This document shows, in pieces, positions 25,000 to 34,245 of a DNA stretch of 64,000 bases (positions are counted from its first letter, which is position 1; every line of letters starts with the position of its first letter). The notes beneath the pieces were generated by a model. The model saw only the letters and a list, made by a program, of their open reading frames with translations. It was not told the origin of the DNA and did no database searches. A program made the position numbers and the translations under genes. Source of the DNA: JAAXGX01 sp965221595 (GTDB taxonomy: Bacteria; Acidobacteriota; Vicinamibacteria; Vicinamibacterales; UBA8438); contig OZ244900.1 of assembly GCA_965221595.1 (NCBI GenBank), positions 1,178,001 through 1,242,000 on the forward strand, read 5' to 3'.

Positions 25000-27900
25000 C
25001 TAGAAGTCCAACTGGAAGGCGAACTTGGCCAGCCGGCCCGCCATCGTGACCTGCGGCGCCAGGTAGCCGGCGCCGGTGCCCGCGGCGGACCCCCAGCTCG
25101 GCGCCTCGCGCGTCACCGCATTCGCGTTGAACAGGTTGAACAGGTCGAACATGGCGCGCAACTGCGTGCCGCCGGCCAGGCGGAAGATCTTGGTCAGCCG
25201 CAGGTCGAGCTGGCTGAACCGATCGCCGTACCACGAGCCGGGCGGGACGACGTGGGCAATGATCGTCGGATCCTGGGTGAACGTGTTGCCGGCGAGGTCC
25301 TGGGTGAAGGTGACCTCGGCGATCCGCTCGGGTCCGGGCTGGTTCTGCAGCGTGGCCGCTACCTGGACGTCGCCCGGCAGCGTGTACGACCCGAGGAACT
25401 TAACCTGCGTCAGCCAGTTGTGGTTGGCGTTGCAGTAGGTCTGCGGCGTGAGCCGCGCGGTGGTGAGCCGTTCGTTGAACTGCGACTCGGGTACGGCGGT
25501 GATCAGGTCGCAGTTGTCGGTGCTCGTGGCCCCCGTGCTCACGCCGCCCTGGATGAGGAAGTTCTCCAGCCGGCCGTCGACGGTGATGTCGAAGCCCTGC
25601 CAGTTCTGACTCTGGCCGCCGAAGTTGCCGGCCGCCGTGAACTCGTTGTCCGGGATCTGCACGCTCGACGGCCTCAGGTTGTAGAGGTCGATGGTCTCCG
25701 GAATGTTCGAGTTCAGGGCGCGCAGGCCATCCGGCACGCTGGCCGTCCAGACGTCGAAGTCCGCTCCGGAAAGCACCCGGTCGTCCTCAACGAAGAAGTT
25801 GATCCAGGAGCGGCGGAAGTAGCCGACGTCGAGCGACAGGCCCGGTGCGAGCTCCTGCTGGATGCTCGCCGTGATCTCCCAGTTCGACTGCCGGTTGCCC
25901 CAGCCGTAGCGCCACGCCTCGTCGAAGAACGTGGTGACGAGCGGCTGGCCGAAGGCCAGTACCGTATTGGGCGAGAGCAGCTCGCCGTTCGGTGTGTTGA
26001 TGAGCGGATTGCCCTGCACCAGGCCGTCGCCGGCGATGCACGTCGAGCCGTCCCACCCCATCAGCCCCCCGTTGTTGGGGCCGATCGTGTCAGTCGCGAT
26101 GCAGCCCGAGTCCAGCCAGGTGCGGGTCTGCGCCCGGTTGTTCAGGCCCGGATTCAGCAGGTTGGCGATGTCGGTGGAGTTGCGCTTGCCGTAGCGGTGG
26201 GCGCCGAACTTGACCGCCGTCCGCCCGTCGCCGCGCACGTCCCACGCCACGCCGACCCGCGGCTGCAGGTCGTGCCAGCCGTTGGCCTTCTCGCCGGCGA
26301 TGAACAGGTCCTGCCGCAGCCACGTGTTGATGGGACCCGTACCCTGAATGCCCGCCCCGGCCGCGGCGTCCAGGGTGGCCGGCGTGATCTGGTCCGGGTA
26401 GCTCGACTCCTCGTAGTCGTAGCGCACGCCAGCATTGATGGTCAGGCGGTCGAGCGTCCACTGTTCCTGGGCGTAGAGGCCCATGTTGCGGGCCCGGTTG
26501 ATCTGCCACGCCGGCGTATAGAAGGTCGCCGCCACCGGCCGCGGGCCGGCTGCGATGATGCCGTACCAGTCGCCGTGGTTCGAGTTGATGGCGTTCTCGC
26601 CCAACCACAGGCCGGTCATCCCGAACTTCAGGTTGTGGCTGCCCGTGACGTACGACACGGACCCGCGGATCATATTGGTGTGCTTCGGGCTGTTGCGCTC
26701 CATCGCGCCGGAGAACCAGCGCGACATGTTGCGCAGGGCTGTCGGTCCCGTCAGCGACAGAACGCCCGGCAAGTCGAGATTGGCCGTCTCGGTCGGGTGC
26801 AGGTAGTAGCGCACCGGCAGCACGGAAACACCCGCCTCGAAGAGGAGGCGGTTGGTGTGCGGCCGCGTCCAGGTGGCCTGGTACGCGTTGGTGCGGATGT
26901 CGCCGCCGATTGCGGCGGCCGGCGCGACGAAGATGGACGCCAGCGTGCGCCCCTGCAGCAGATACGGCTGGTCGGTGCTGCTGTTGGTCCAGTACAGCTT
27001 GAACTTGTCGCGCTGCGTGGCCTGGATGGTGAAGTTGATCGACTGCTCGCGGAGCGTCGTCGCGTCGATGGCCGGGCTGGAGGTGTCGCCCACCAGACCC
27101 CAGTTGTTGGGGTCCTGCAGACTCTGCGCCGTCTCCTGGAAGACGCCGCCGGCGACGGTGTCCGCCACCTGCGAAGTGTGCGTCGCGAAGAACCAGACGC
27201 GGTCGCGGACGATGGGCCCGCCGACCACCGGATTGATCGTCCAGATCTCGTCGATCAACGTCGCCGTCAGGTCCGGATTCGCCGCCAGCAGCCCCTCGTC
27301 GTTCGTGATGTTGTCGGCGTTCAGACCCGCGAAGCTGAAGGTCGTGAAGAAGTGGCCGCTCCAGTCGTTGCGGCCCTCGCGCGGGATCATGTTGATACGC
27401 ACGCCGCCCGTTTCGATCTCGGCCGGGCTGGCCGAGTAGTTGTACGCCAGCTCCTCGAAGTTGGAGTCGGGGAAGACGGAGTAGTTGGCCCCCTGCGTCA
27501 GCGAGTCGCCGACGTCCATGCCGTTGATCTCGAGCTGCTGGTCCTCCTGGTTGCCGCCGTGGATGGCCAGCCGCTGCAGCGTCTGACCGGAGATGCCGCC
27601 CTGGTCCTGCGACAGAGACGTCAGGTAGCTGTCGAAGCCGCCCATCCCCGGCACCAGCAGTGCGTACGACTGGAACGACTTGCCGGTCGGGATGCTGTCG
27701 ATGACCTCGCGGTCCATCACCTGGCGCTGCTCGACGTTCTGGATGTCGACGACAGGCGTGGCCCCGGAGACGGTGATGGTCTCCTCGATGTCGCCGACGC
27801 CGAGCTGGATGTCGATGTTGGCAGTGAAGCCGCTGCTCAGCTCCACCCCTTGGCGCAGGATGGTGCCGAACCCCGGCAGGGAGTACGTCACGTCGTAGGT

Positions 27901-28134
27901 GCCCACCTCGAGTGCGACGATCAGGTACTGCCCGTTGCCGTCGGTGATGGCCGTCCGCACCTGCTCGATCAGGGCCGGACTGCGTGCCTCCACCGTCACG
28001 CCGGGCAGCACCCCGCCCGTGGTGTCGGTGACCGTGCCGCCAATCTGCTGCGCAGCTGCCGGCAGAGGCGCCAGCAGCAGGGCGGCCAACGCTGCGAGTA
28101 CAGCGAGGGTTGTGTTACGACTACGCTGGTTCAT
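25000..28134 (-). CDS. TonB-dependent receptor with N-terminal carboxypeptidase-regulatory-like domain
   Basis: 1044 residues. Signal peptide (LLLAPLPAAAQQ), a carboxypeptidase-regulatory-like beta domain (GGTVTDTTGGVLPGVTVEA to YDVTYSLPGF, about 30-105), a plug with TITVSGATPVVDIQNVEQRQV, then a long outer-membrane barrel ending in NRNAF-like terminal aromatic (AKFAFQLDF). This OmpA/SusC-like architecture is typical of Acidobacteria and imports oligosaccharides or large substrates with TonB energy. Start ATG 28134 has AAGGAG six bases before it; 28140 is less well spaced. A TTGACA/GAGAAT promoter lies upstream and a UUCG terminator downstream, so it is a single-gene transcript. Confidence 0.9.
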   Translation of the reverse strand: MNQRSRNTTLAVLAALAALLLAPLPAAAQQIGGTVTDTTGGVLPGVTVEARSPALIEQVRTAITDGNGQYLIVALEVGTYDVTYSLPGFGTILRQGVELSSGFTANIDIQLGVGDIEETITVSGATPVVDIQNVEQRQVMDREVIDSIPTGKSFQSYALLVPGMGGFDSYLTSLSQDQGGISGQTLQRLAIHGGNQEDQQLEINGMDVGDSLTQGANYSVFPDSNFEELAYNYSASPAEIETGGVRINMIPREGRNDWSGHFFTTFSFAGLNADNITNDEGLLAANPDLTATLIDEIWTINPVVGGPIVRDRVWFFATHTSQVADTVAGGVFQETAQSLQDPNNWGLVGDTSSPAIDATTLREQSINFTIQATQRDKFKLYWTNSSTDQPYLLQGRTLASIFVAPAAAIGGDIRTNAYQATWTRPHTNRLLFEAGVSVLPVRYYLHPTETANLDLPGVLSLTGPTALRNMSRWFSGAMERNSPKHTNMIRGSVSYVTGSHNLKFGMTGLWLGENAINSNHGDWYGIIAAGPRPVAATFYTPAWQINRARNMGLYAQEQWTLDRLTINAGVRYDYEESSYPDQITPATLDAAAGAGIQGTGPINTWLRQDLFIAGEKANGWHDLQPRVGVAWDVRGDGRTAVKFGAHRYGKRNSTDIANLLNPGLNNRAQTRTWLDSGCIATDTIGPNNGGLMGWDGSTCIAGDGLVQGNPLINTPNGELLSPNTVLAFGQPLVTTFFDEAWRYGWGNRQSNWEITASIQQELAPGLSLDVGYFRRSWINFFVEDDRVLSGADFDVWTASVPDGLRALNSNIPETIDLYNLRPSSVQIPDNEFTAAGNFGGQSQNWQGFDITVDGRLENFLIQGGVSTGATSTDNCDLITAVPESQFNERLTTARLTPQTYCNANHNWLTQVKFLGSYTLPGDVQVAATLQNQPGPERIAEVTFTQDLAGNTFTQDPTIIAHVVPPGSWYGDRFSQLDLRLTKIFRLAGGTQLRAMFDLFNLFNANAVTREAPSWGSAAGTGAGYLAPQVTMAGRLAKFAFQLDF

Positions 28135-28193
28135 CCGCATCTCCTTGAAACCACATCTCTTTGTCGAGCCGGTCCACGATGGACAAGCGGTCA

Positions 28194-28223
28194 ATTCTCT
28201 CCCTGGGATCCCCCGCTTGTCAA
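28194..28223 (-). promoter_or_regulatory. Promoter TTGACA-18-GAGAAT for the TonB receptor
   Basis: On the minus strand TTGACA (28223-28218) is a perfect -35 hexamer, and GAGAAT (28199-28194) 18 bases further matches four of six -10 positions. The leader to ATG 28134 is about 55 bases. Confidence 0.55.
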
Positions 28224-28312
28224 ATCCGTTACGGAACCTTGTCGCATCCGTTTCGGACAATGGCGCCCGTGTTGCGTGTATGATGCTGCCCGTCAGCGAG
28301 AGGAGGACAACC

Positions 28313-29461
28313 GTGGCGATTCACGACAGTCGTTGCGCGCGCCCGAGCCGCCGGGACGCGTTGCGCATGCTCGGCATCGGCGCCGCCGGCGCCGGACTGG
28401 GACTTGCCGGCGGCGGGCGCGCCACCGCGGCTGCCGGCCGCGCGCTGCCCCAGGCGGCGGGCGCGTCACCAGTGACGTTCCCGGCGGGCGCGATCGTCCG
28501 CACCGTGCTGGAGGACCTGTCGCCGGACGTCCTCGCCGACGGCGCGACCCTGTTCCACGAGCACCTGGCCTTCGACTACGCCAGTCCGCCGGCCGAGCCG
28601 CGGGCACCCGGCACACCCGAGCCGCCGCCGCCCACCAACGACGAGATGGTGGACCTGCTGGTCGAGGAGCTGCAGATGGCGGCCTTCGACGGTGTGAGCT
28701 GCATCGTCGACTCGTCGATCGGCCCTCGCACGCCGCAGCAGCTCGAGAACCTGCGCACGATGGCCACTCGTTCCGACGTGCACGTCGTCCTCGGCGGCAG
28801 CTACTTCCTGCAGGCACGCTACCCGGAGGACATCATCGCGATGCCGCAGGCGGAGATCACCGCGCGCATGGTCGCGCAGGCGGCCCGCGAGCGCTGGGGA
28901 GCGCTGGGCGAAGTCGGCAGCTCGTTCCCGGCGATGCACGATGACGAGCGCAAGGTGATTGCCGCGACCGCCCAGGTGCACGTGCAGACGGGACTGCCCA
29001 TTTTCACGCATGTCCCGCACGAGAGCTGTCCGACGTGCGCCATCGACCAGCTGGACCTCTACGAGGCGCAGGGGGTCGACATGGCGCACCTGTGCATCGG
29101 CCACCAGTCGACCATCAAGCGCTCGGACGACCCGACCTGGGAAACGCACAAGGAGATCGCCCGGCGCGGCGCGTTCGTCGGCTTCGATACGGTGGGGCAC
29201 CGGATGTCGTCCTCGTTCATTCCGGAGCGCCAGAAGGTGGACATGGTCCTGAACATGATCGAGGCCGGCTACGAGGACCACGTGCTGCTCTCGGCCGACT
29301 TCGCCAACACGACGCAGATCAAGGCCAACTGGGGCAACGGCTTCTCGACCGTGCTCGTCCAGTTCGTGCCGAAACTGCGCTACTTCGGCGTGCCCGACGA
29401 GACCATTCACAAGATCCTGGTCGACAACTCGCGGCGCTGGCTCGCGTACACGCCGGTCTGA
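28313..29461 (+). CDS. Tat-exported phosphotriesterase-family hydrolase
   Basis: 382 residues from a GTG start with GAGGAGG before it. The Tat signal RPSRRDALRMLGIG precedes a hydrophobic core. The catalytic barrel has FHEHLAFDY (first metal HxH), IFTHVPHE, LCIGHQST and LLSADFAN. The carboxylated lysine of classic phosphotriesterase is apparently replaced by Glu in GALGEVGSSF, as in E. coli Php. The enzyme probably hydrolyses lactones, phosphotriesters or another carbonyl substrate in the periplasm; substrate not predictable. The gene downstream starts 17 bases later. Confidence 0.85.
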   Translation: MAIHDSRCARPSRRDALRMLGIGAAGAGLGLAGGGRATAAAGRALPQAAGASPVTFPAGAIVRTVLEDLSPDVLADGATLFHEHLAFDYASPPAEPRAPGTPEPPPPTNDEMVDLLVEELQMAAFDGVSCIVDSSIGPRTPQQLENLRTMATRSDVHVVLGGSYFLQARYPEDIIAMPQAEITARMVAQAARERWGALGEVGSSFPAMHDDERKVIAATAQVHVQTGLPIFTHVPHESCPTCAIDQLDLYEAQGVDMAHLCIGHQSTIKRSDDPTWETHKEIARRGAFVGFDTVGHRMSSSFIPERQKVDMVLNMIEAGYEDHVLLSADFANTTQIKANWGNGFSTVLVQFVPKLRYFGVPDETIHKILVDNSRRWLAYTPV

Positions 29462-29478
29462 GTCCGGGGAGGATGGCG

Positions 29479-30438
29479 ATGCGTCAGCGATGGCTTTTGC
29501 GGCCGTTCACCGCGGCCGCTGGCCTGGCGTTCCTGCTGTCGGCGCCGGCCGCGGCGCAGGACGCGTTCCGCACCCCGTGGGGCGATCCCGACCTGCAGGG
29601 CAGTTGGACCAACACCACCACCACGCCGCTGGAGCGGCCGGACGAGCTGGCCGGCCGGGCGCGGCTCACCGCGGAGGAGCGCGCGGAGCTCGACGCCGAG
29701 GCGATCCGCAACGCCGACCGCCCGCCGCCGCCCGGCAGCACCGGGGCGTACAACAACTTCTGGTTCGAGCGCGGCGTGCGCACGGAGCAGACGTCCTGGA
29801 TCGTCGACCCGCCGGACGGCCGCCTGCCGCCGATCACGGCCCGGGAACAGGCGCGGATGGACGCGCTGGCGGTCGTACGCGGCGCCGATGCGTATCCCAC
29901 GACCTGGGAGGACGTCAATATCTACGAGCGGTGCATCACGCGCGGGATGCCCGGGACGATGATGCCCGGCTTCTACAACCACAACTACCTGATCCTGCAG
30001 ACGCCGAGCTACGTGGTGCTGCGGGCGGAGATGATCCACGACACGCGCGTGATTCCGCTCGACGGCCGCCCGCACGTCGATCCGTCCATCCACCTGTGGT
30101 TGGGCGACTCGCGCGGCTACTGGGAAGGGGACACGCTCGTCGTCGAGACGACCAACCTGACCGACAAGGTGTTCGAGCGGCGCTTCTCCAACACCGTCTA
30201 CGGCACCGGCCGCCACATGCGCCTGGTGGAACGCTTCACGCGCGTCGACGCCGACACGATCGACTACCGTTTCACGGTGAGCGACCCGACGACGTTCGAG
30301 CGGCCCTGGACGGCGGCGACGCCGATGGCGGCACTCGACGGACCGCTGTTCGAGTACGCCTGCCATGAAGGCAACTACGCCATCGTGAACATGCTGAGCG
30401 GCGCGCGCGCCCGCGAGCGGGCCGGGGAGCAGCAGTAG
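29479..30438 (+). CDS. Secreted TPWGDPDL-family protein of unknown function
   Basis: 319 residues. Signal peptide (LSAPAAAQD), then the family opening FRTPWGDPDLQGSW, the aromatic-rich NNFWFERG and SYVVLRAEMIHDTRVIPL, RPHVDPSIHLWLGDSRGYWEG, and a C-terminal ALDGPLFEYACHEGNYAI. A clear paralog lies at 60999-61931. The family is widespread in Acidobacteria; its function is not known to me. GGGGAGG sits six bases before ATG 29479. It probably shares a transcript with the phosphotriesterase. Confidence 0.8.
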   Translation: MRQRWLLRPFTAAAGLAFLLSAPAAAQDAFRTPWGDPDLQGSWTNTTTTPLERPDELAGRARLTAEERAELDAEAIRNADRPPPPGSTGAYNNFWFERGVRTEQTSWIVDPPDGRLPPITAREQARMDALAVVRGADAYPTTWEDVNIYERCITRGMPGTMMPGFYNHNYLILQTPSYVVLRAEMIHDTRVIPLDGRPHVDPSIHLWLGDSRGYWEGDTLVVETTNLTDKVFERRFSNTVYGTGRHMRLVERFTRVDADTIDYRFTVSDPTTFERPWTAATPMAALDGPLFEYACHEGNYAIVNMLSGARARERAGEQQ

Positions 30439-30450
30439 CCTGACAGCCCG

Positions 30451-30921
30451 TCAGCGGCGGTGCTCGAACGCGTGCTCGACCTGGACCGTCTTCATCCCGC
30501 GCAGTTCCGTCACATGCGCGCCTGCCAGACGCTCGCCGAACTCGCCGTAGCGCGCCACGACCTCGGGGGGTTGGGGTGGCAGCGGGAACTGGACGACTAC
30601 GCCCACCGCGCCGGGCGGCCAGTTGAACGTGCTGATGCGGGCCCAGTAGGCGCCGTCCTGCACGGCGCTCCGCCCCGACTCGATGAGGTTCGTCGCCGGC
30701 CAGTCCGCCACCTCGGTGGTGTGGGCCGCCTCGTGCGTCACGCGGTAGTTGACGTACGCCCCGTTCGGCAGGTTCGTTTCGCCTTCGAGCCAGAGCTGGC
30801 GCCACTCGGAGCGGTGCGCGACGGTCAGCTCCACCGTCTCGGCAGCCGTCCCGCCGCTGCCTGCCGGGCTGCAGGCCACTAGCGCCAGCAGGAGCACGAC
30901 GAGCGGCATCCGGTCAGCCAT
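30451..30921 (-). CDS. Small lipoprotein of unknown function
   Basis: 156 residues. The lipobox LVAC at about residue 16 predicts a lipid-anchored protein. The rest is beta-rich with ANLIESGRS-like turns and no recognised domain. The start is not certain: ATG 30921 is used, but ATG 30933 and 30909 are in frame. A TATAAT box at 30932-30937 lies ten bases before 30921. The start codon overlaps that of the divergent gene. Confidence 0.65.
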   Translation of the reverse strand: MADRMPLVVLLLALVACSPAGSGGTAAETVELTVAHRSEWRQLWLEGETNLPNGAYVNYRVTHEAAHTTEVADWPATNLIESGRSAVQDGAYWARISTFNWPPGAVGVVVQFPLPPQPPEVVARYGEFGERLAGAHVTELRGMKTVQVEHAFEHRR

Positions 30922-31489
30922 GACTCCCGGCATTATACGTCCCGGCCGCCGGCCCATCGTGGGCGTGATGGGCTCGCACCAGGACGCGCACGCCGAGCGC
31001 GCGCGGCAGGTCGGCGAGTGGATCGCGCGGCAGGGCTATCACCTGCTGACGGGCGCCGGTGGCGGCGTGATGGGGGCCGTGACGGAAGCGTTCGCCGCGG
31101 TGCCGGACCGGCCGGGGCTCGCGCTGGGCGTCGTGCCCTCGGTGCGCGGGCGGCCCGGCACGCCGCTGCCCGGCTATCCCAACCGCTGGGTCGAGATTCC
31201 GATCCGCGCGCACCTCGACAGCGGCGGCGCGGCCGGCGACGAGCCGACCTCGCGCAACCACGTCAACATCCTGACGTCGACCGTCGTAATTCTGCTGCCG
31301 GGAAGGGCGGGCACGGCCAGCGAAGCCCGGCTGGCGCTGCGCTACGGCCGGCCGTGCGTGGCGTACCTGCGGTCGCCCGCCGAGATCCCGGGGCTCCCGG
31401 TCGGCATCCCCGTCGAGCCGGACTTTGCCGACGTCGCCGCCTATGTCACGCAACACGCGGCGCCGGCGCCGCCCGCCGACCGACACTAG
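30920..31489 (+). CDS. LOG / TIGR00725-type nucleotide-binding protein (lysine decarboxylase-like family)
   Basis: 189 residues. IVGVMGSHQDAH near residue 13 is a Rossmann-like first strand and loop, GAGGGVMGAVTEAF the phosphate-binding GGGxxGxM signature, and LLPGRAGTASE the PGGxGTxxE-like motif. The group contains cytokinin-activating LOG phosphoribohydrolases and molybdenum cofactor carrier proteins; PGRAGTASE departs slightly from PGGxGTxxE. Start ATG 30920 overlaps the divergent start. No ribosome-binding site is clear. Cytoplasmic. Confidence 0.75.
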   Translation: MTPGIIRPGRRPIVGVMGSHQDAHAERARQVGEWIARQGYHLLTGAGGGVMGAVTEAFAAVPDRPGLALGVVPSVRGRPGTPLPGYPNRWVEIPIRAHLDSGGAAGDEPTSRNHVNILTSTVVILLPGRAGTASEARLALRYGRPCVAYLRSPAEIPGLPVGIPVEPDFADVAAYVTQHAAPAPPADRH

Positions 31490-31490
31490 C

Positions 31491-32768
31491 CTAGCGCTGA
31501 CCGAGCTGCCGACGGACGGCGGCCAGCCTGACCGCGGTGACGAATACCGGCATGGCCCGCTCCAGCTCGTCGAGACCCGGGTAGGTCGGCGCCAGCCGGA
31601 TGTTGGCGTCGGCGGGGTCGCGCCCGTAGGGAAACGTCGCCCCGGCCGGCGTCAGCTTGACGCCCGCCTCGCCTGCCAGCCGGACCACTTCGCGGGCGGT
31701 GCCGGGCGGCACGTCGACCGACACGAAGTAGCCTCCGCGCGGCCGCGTCCAGGTGGCGATGCCCGTCAGACCCGCGTCCAGGTGCCGCTGTACCGCTTCG
31801 AACCTGGGCCGCAGGACGGCGGCGTGGCGGCGCATCAGCGCCGCGATGGCGGCGCGGTCGGGCAGGAAGCGGACGTGCCGGAGCTGGTTCAGCTTGTCCG
31901 GGCCGATCGTCTGCACGGCGAGATGCTTCCGGAACGACGTCAGATTGCCGGGCGAGGCCGCGAGGAAGGCCACACCGCCGCCGGCGCGCGTGATCTTCGA
32001 CGTCGAGCCGAAAATCACGACGCTGTCCGCCATCCCGGCCTCGCGGCAGCACGCCATGATGTCGAGGAGGGCCGGCGGGTCGTCGTACAGGTCGTGCACG
32101 GCGTAGGCGTTGTCCCACAGGATGCGGAAGTTCGGCCCCGCCATCGTGCCCAGGCGGGCCAGGCGTCTGACCGCCGTGTCGGAGAAGGTGTGGCCGGTCG
32201 GGTTCTGGTACTTCGGGACGCACCAGATGCCCTTGATCAGCGGATCACCTGCCACCAGCCGCTCCACCTCGTCCATATCGGGGCCGTCGGCGAGCATCCG
32301 CACGTTGATCATCTCGAAGCCGAGCGATTCCGTGATGGTGAAGTGCCGGTCGTAGCCGGGCACCACGCACAGGAACTTGAGCCCCTCGCCCTCGTGCCGC
32401 CAGGCCGTGTCGGGACCCAGCGGCCCCCGCAGCCAGGCGTTCAGCAGATACTGGTACATAAAGGTGAGGCTCGCGTTGCCGCCGGCGATGACGTCGCCCT
32501 CCGGCACGCCGAGCAGCGCGGCCCCCAGACGCTTGGCCGCCGGCAGGCCGTCGAGCCCCCCGTAGTTGCGGACGTCGACGCCGTCGGGCCCGAGGTAGTC
32601 GCCGGCGAGCGTGCCGTCCAGCGCGTCGGCCAGGGCGAGCTGCTCAGGACTCGGCTTGCCGCGGGTCAGATCGAGTCGCAGGCCCTGCGCCTGCAGCGCC
32701 GCGTAGCGCGCGGCGAGCTCGCGCTCCCGCACGGCGAGGTCTTCTCCGGCGAACGGCTGGGTCGGCAC
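31491..32768 (-). CDS. Class I aminotransferase (PF12897, aspartate aminotransferase-like)
   Basis: 425 residues. LDLTRGKPSPEQLALADAL at about 32 is the hallmark of the PF12897 subclass, IWCVPKYQNPTG and VIFGSTSKITRAGGG carry the substrate-binding and Schiff-base lysine sites, and the fold is full length. The start is GTG 32768, placed exactly six bases after TATAAT, implying a leaderless message. The reading frame continues open upstream to 33017 but overlaps the class III aminotransferase antisense-free end, so that extension is rejected. The gene ends two bases from the LOG-like gene's stop. Confidence 0.88.
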   Translation of the reverse strand: MPTQPFAGEDLAVRERELAARYAALQAQGLRLDLTRGKPSPEQLALADALDGTLAGDYLGPDGVDVRNYGGLDGLPAAKRLGAALLGVPEGDVIAGGNASLTFMYQYLLNAWLRGPLGPDTAWRHEGEGLKFLCVVPGYDRHFTITESLGFEMINVRMLADGPDMDEVERLVAGDPLIKGIWCVPKYQNPTGHTFSDTAVRRLARLGTMAGPNFRILWDNAYAVHDLYDDPPALLDIMACCREAGMADSVVIFGSTSKITRAGGGVAFLAASPGNLTSFRKHLAVQTIGPDKLNQLRHVRFLPDRAAIAALMRRHAAVLRPRFEAVQRHLDAGLTGIATWTRPRGGYFVSVDVPPGTAREVVRLAGEAGVKLTPAGATFPYGRDPADANIRLAPTYPGLDELERAMPVFVTAVRLAAVRRQLGQR

Positions 32769-32774
32769 GCGGGG

Positions 32775-32780
32775 ATTATA
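32775..32780 (-). promoter_or_regulatory. -10 box TATAAT placed for a leaderless mRNA
   Basis: TATAAT, then the six bases ccccgc, then GTG 32768. The same six-base spacer follows the -10 of larA (50534-50539). No clear -35. Confidence 0.65.
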
Positions 32781-32797
32781 GTCGCCGGTCGGCCGGC

Positions 32798-34147
32798 TCA
32801 GCCCAGCACCGCCTCGACCGCCTCGGCGAGGATCTCGACGGCGCGGTCCAGCTGCGCATCCGTGATGACGATGGGTGGTGCGAGCAGGTAGCTGTCGCCC
32901 TTCACGCGGCTGAGGAGGCCGCGCTCGAGGGCCGCCCGCAGCACACGCGGGCCGACCTTCGCGCCGGCCGGGAAGGATCGCTTCGCGGCCCTGTCCTCGA
33001 CCAGCTCGACGGCGCACATCAGGCCCTTGCCGCGGATGTCGCCCACATGGGGGTGGTCGGCCAGGGCGGCCCGCAGTGCCTCGGCGAGACGACGCCCCTT
33101 GCCGGCTGCCTGCTCGGGAAAGCGCTCGCTCTCGACGATGTCGAGCGTCCGCAGCGCGACGGCGCAGCCCACCGGGTGGGCACTGTAGGTGAACGCGTGC
33201 ATCCAGGGCCCGCCGCCGTCCTGCAGCACCTGCATCACCGCGTCGTTGATGCCGATGCCGCCGAACGGGAAGTACCCCGACGTGATGGCCTTGGCGAACT
33301 GCACGATGTCCGGCTCCACCCCCCAGTGCGCGAGCGCGAAGGGGAGGCCCGTGCGGCCGAAGCCGGTGATCACCTCGTCGGCGACGAACAGCACGTCGTA
33401 CTGGTCGCAGATGGCGCGGATGCGGGGAAAGTAGTCATCCTGCGGCACGATTACGCCCCCGGCGCCCTGCACCGGCTCGGCGATGAACATCGCCACCGTC
33501 TCGGCACCCTCCCGCAGGATGGCCTGCTCCAGCTCGTTCGCCGCCGCCAGCCCCTGGCTGACGCCCGGCGGCGGCTCGTAGCGGTAGGGGTACGGCGAGG
33601 GGATGTGAACGAACCCCGGCACGCGCGGCTCGAACAGCGGCCAGTAGGGCGCGATGCCGGTTGCGCTCATCGCGGCCAGCGTCACGCCGTGGTAGGCGTC
33701 GGTGCGCGAGATGACCTTCGTCTTCTCCGGGCGCCCGCGCAACTTCCAATAGGCGCGGGCCGTTTTGATGCTGCTCTCGGTGGCCTCGCCGCCGCCGCTC
33801 GTGAAGAAGAAGTGGTTGATCGAGGGGTAGCACAGCGCGGCCAGCCGCTCGGCCAGCTCGATGGCGCGGGGATTCGAGTTGCCGCTGTACGCCGAGCAGT
33901 AGGCCAGTGTCTCGGCCTGCGCCCGCATCGCCTCCGCCAGCTCGCGGCGGCCGTGCCCCGCCGTCACGTTCCACAGTCCCGCCAGCCCGTCGATGCACTC
34001 CCGGCCGTCCGCATCGGCCAGCACCGCGCCCTCGCCCCGCACCCAGACCCGCCCCTGCGCATGCAGTTCCGGTTCGTGGAGCGGATGGACCAGGTGCTCC
34101 CGATCCCGCGCCAGCAGCGCGGTGTTCGTCTCGCGTGTCGCGTTCAT
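32798..34147 (-). CDS. Class III aminotransferase (omega-amino acid:pyruvate type)
   Basis: 449 residues. ADAxGREFIDGLAGLWN-type opening (DADGREC IDGLAGLWN split here), YPSINHFFFTSGGGEATESS, VMFIAEPVQGAGGVIVP, FVADEVITGFGRTG and the PLP lysine motif FAKAITSGYFPFGG. It transfers amino groups from omega-amino acids or polyamines to pyruvate. ATG 34147 lies seven bases after TATGGT (34160-34155); ATG 34159 is in frame but cuts the box. Its neighbour downstream is the class I aminotransferase, which has its own promoter. Confidence 0.88.
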   Translation of the reverse strand: MNATRETNTALLARDREHLVHPLHEPELHAQGRVWVRGEGAVLADADGRECIDGLAGLWNVTAGHGRRELAEAMRAQAETLAYCSAYSGNSNPRAIELAERLAALCYPSINHFFFTSGGGEATESSIKTARAYWKLRGRPEKTKVISRTDAYHGVTLAAMSATGIAPYWPLFEPRVPGFVHIPSPYPYRYEPPPGVSQGLAAANELEQAILREGAETVAMFIAEPVQGAGGVIVPQDDYFPRIRAICDQYDVLFVADEVITGFGRTGLPFALAHWGVEPDIVQFAKAITSGYFPFGGIGINDAVMQVLQDGGGPWMHAFTYSAHPVGCAVALRTLDIVESERFPEQAAGKGRRLAEALRAALADHPHVGDIRGKGLMCAVELVEDRAAKRSFPAGAKVGPRVLRAALERGLLSRVKGDSYLLAPPIVITDAQLDRAVEILAEAVEAVLG

Positions 34148-34245
34148 CCCTCCGACCATATCACCGGCCCGCGCGGGGCGGCCACTCGACGCGCGCGGCG
34201 GACGGGTGCTATATTGCAGCGCTTCGGTTCAACGAAGGGGGAGAG

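Noticed and set aside
24958..28944. A very long plus-strand open frame (about 1328 codons) opposite the TonB receptor
   Set aside because: It is antisense to a gene with signal peptide, domain order and promoter; long open antisense frames are expected at this GC content.
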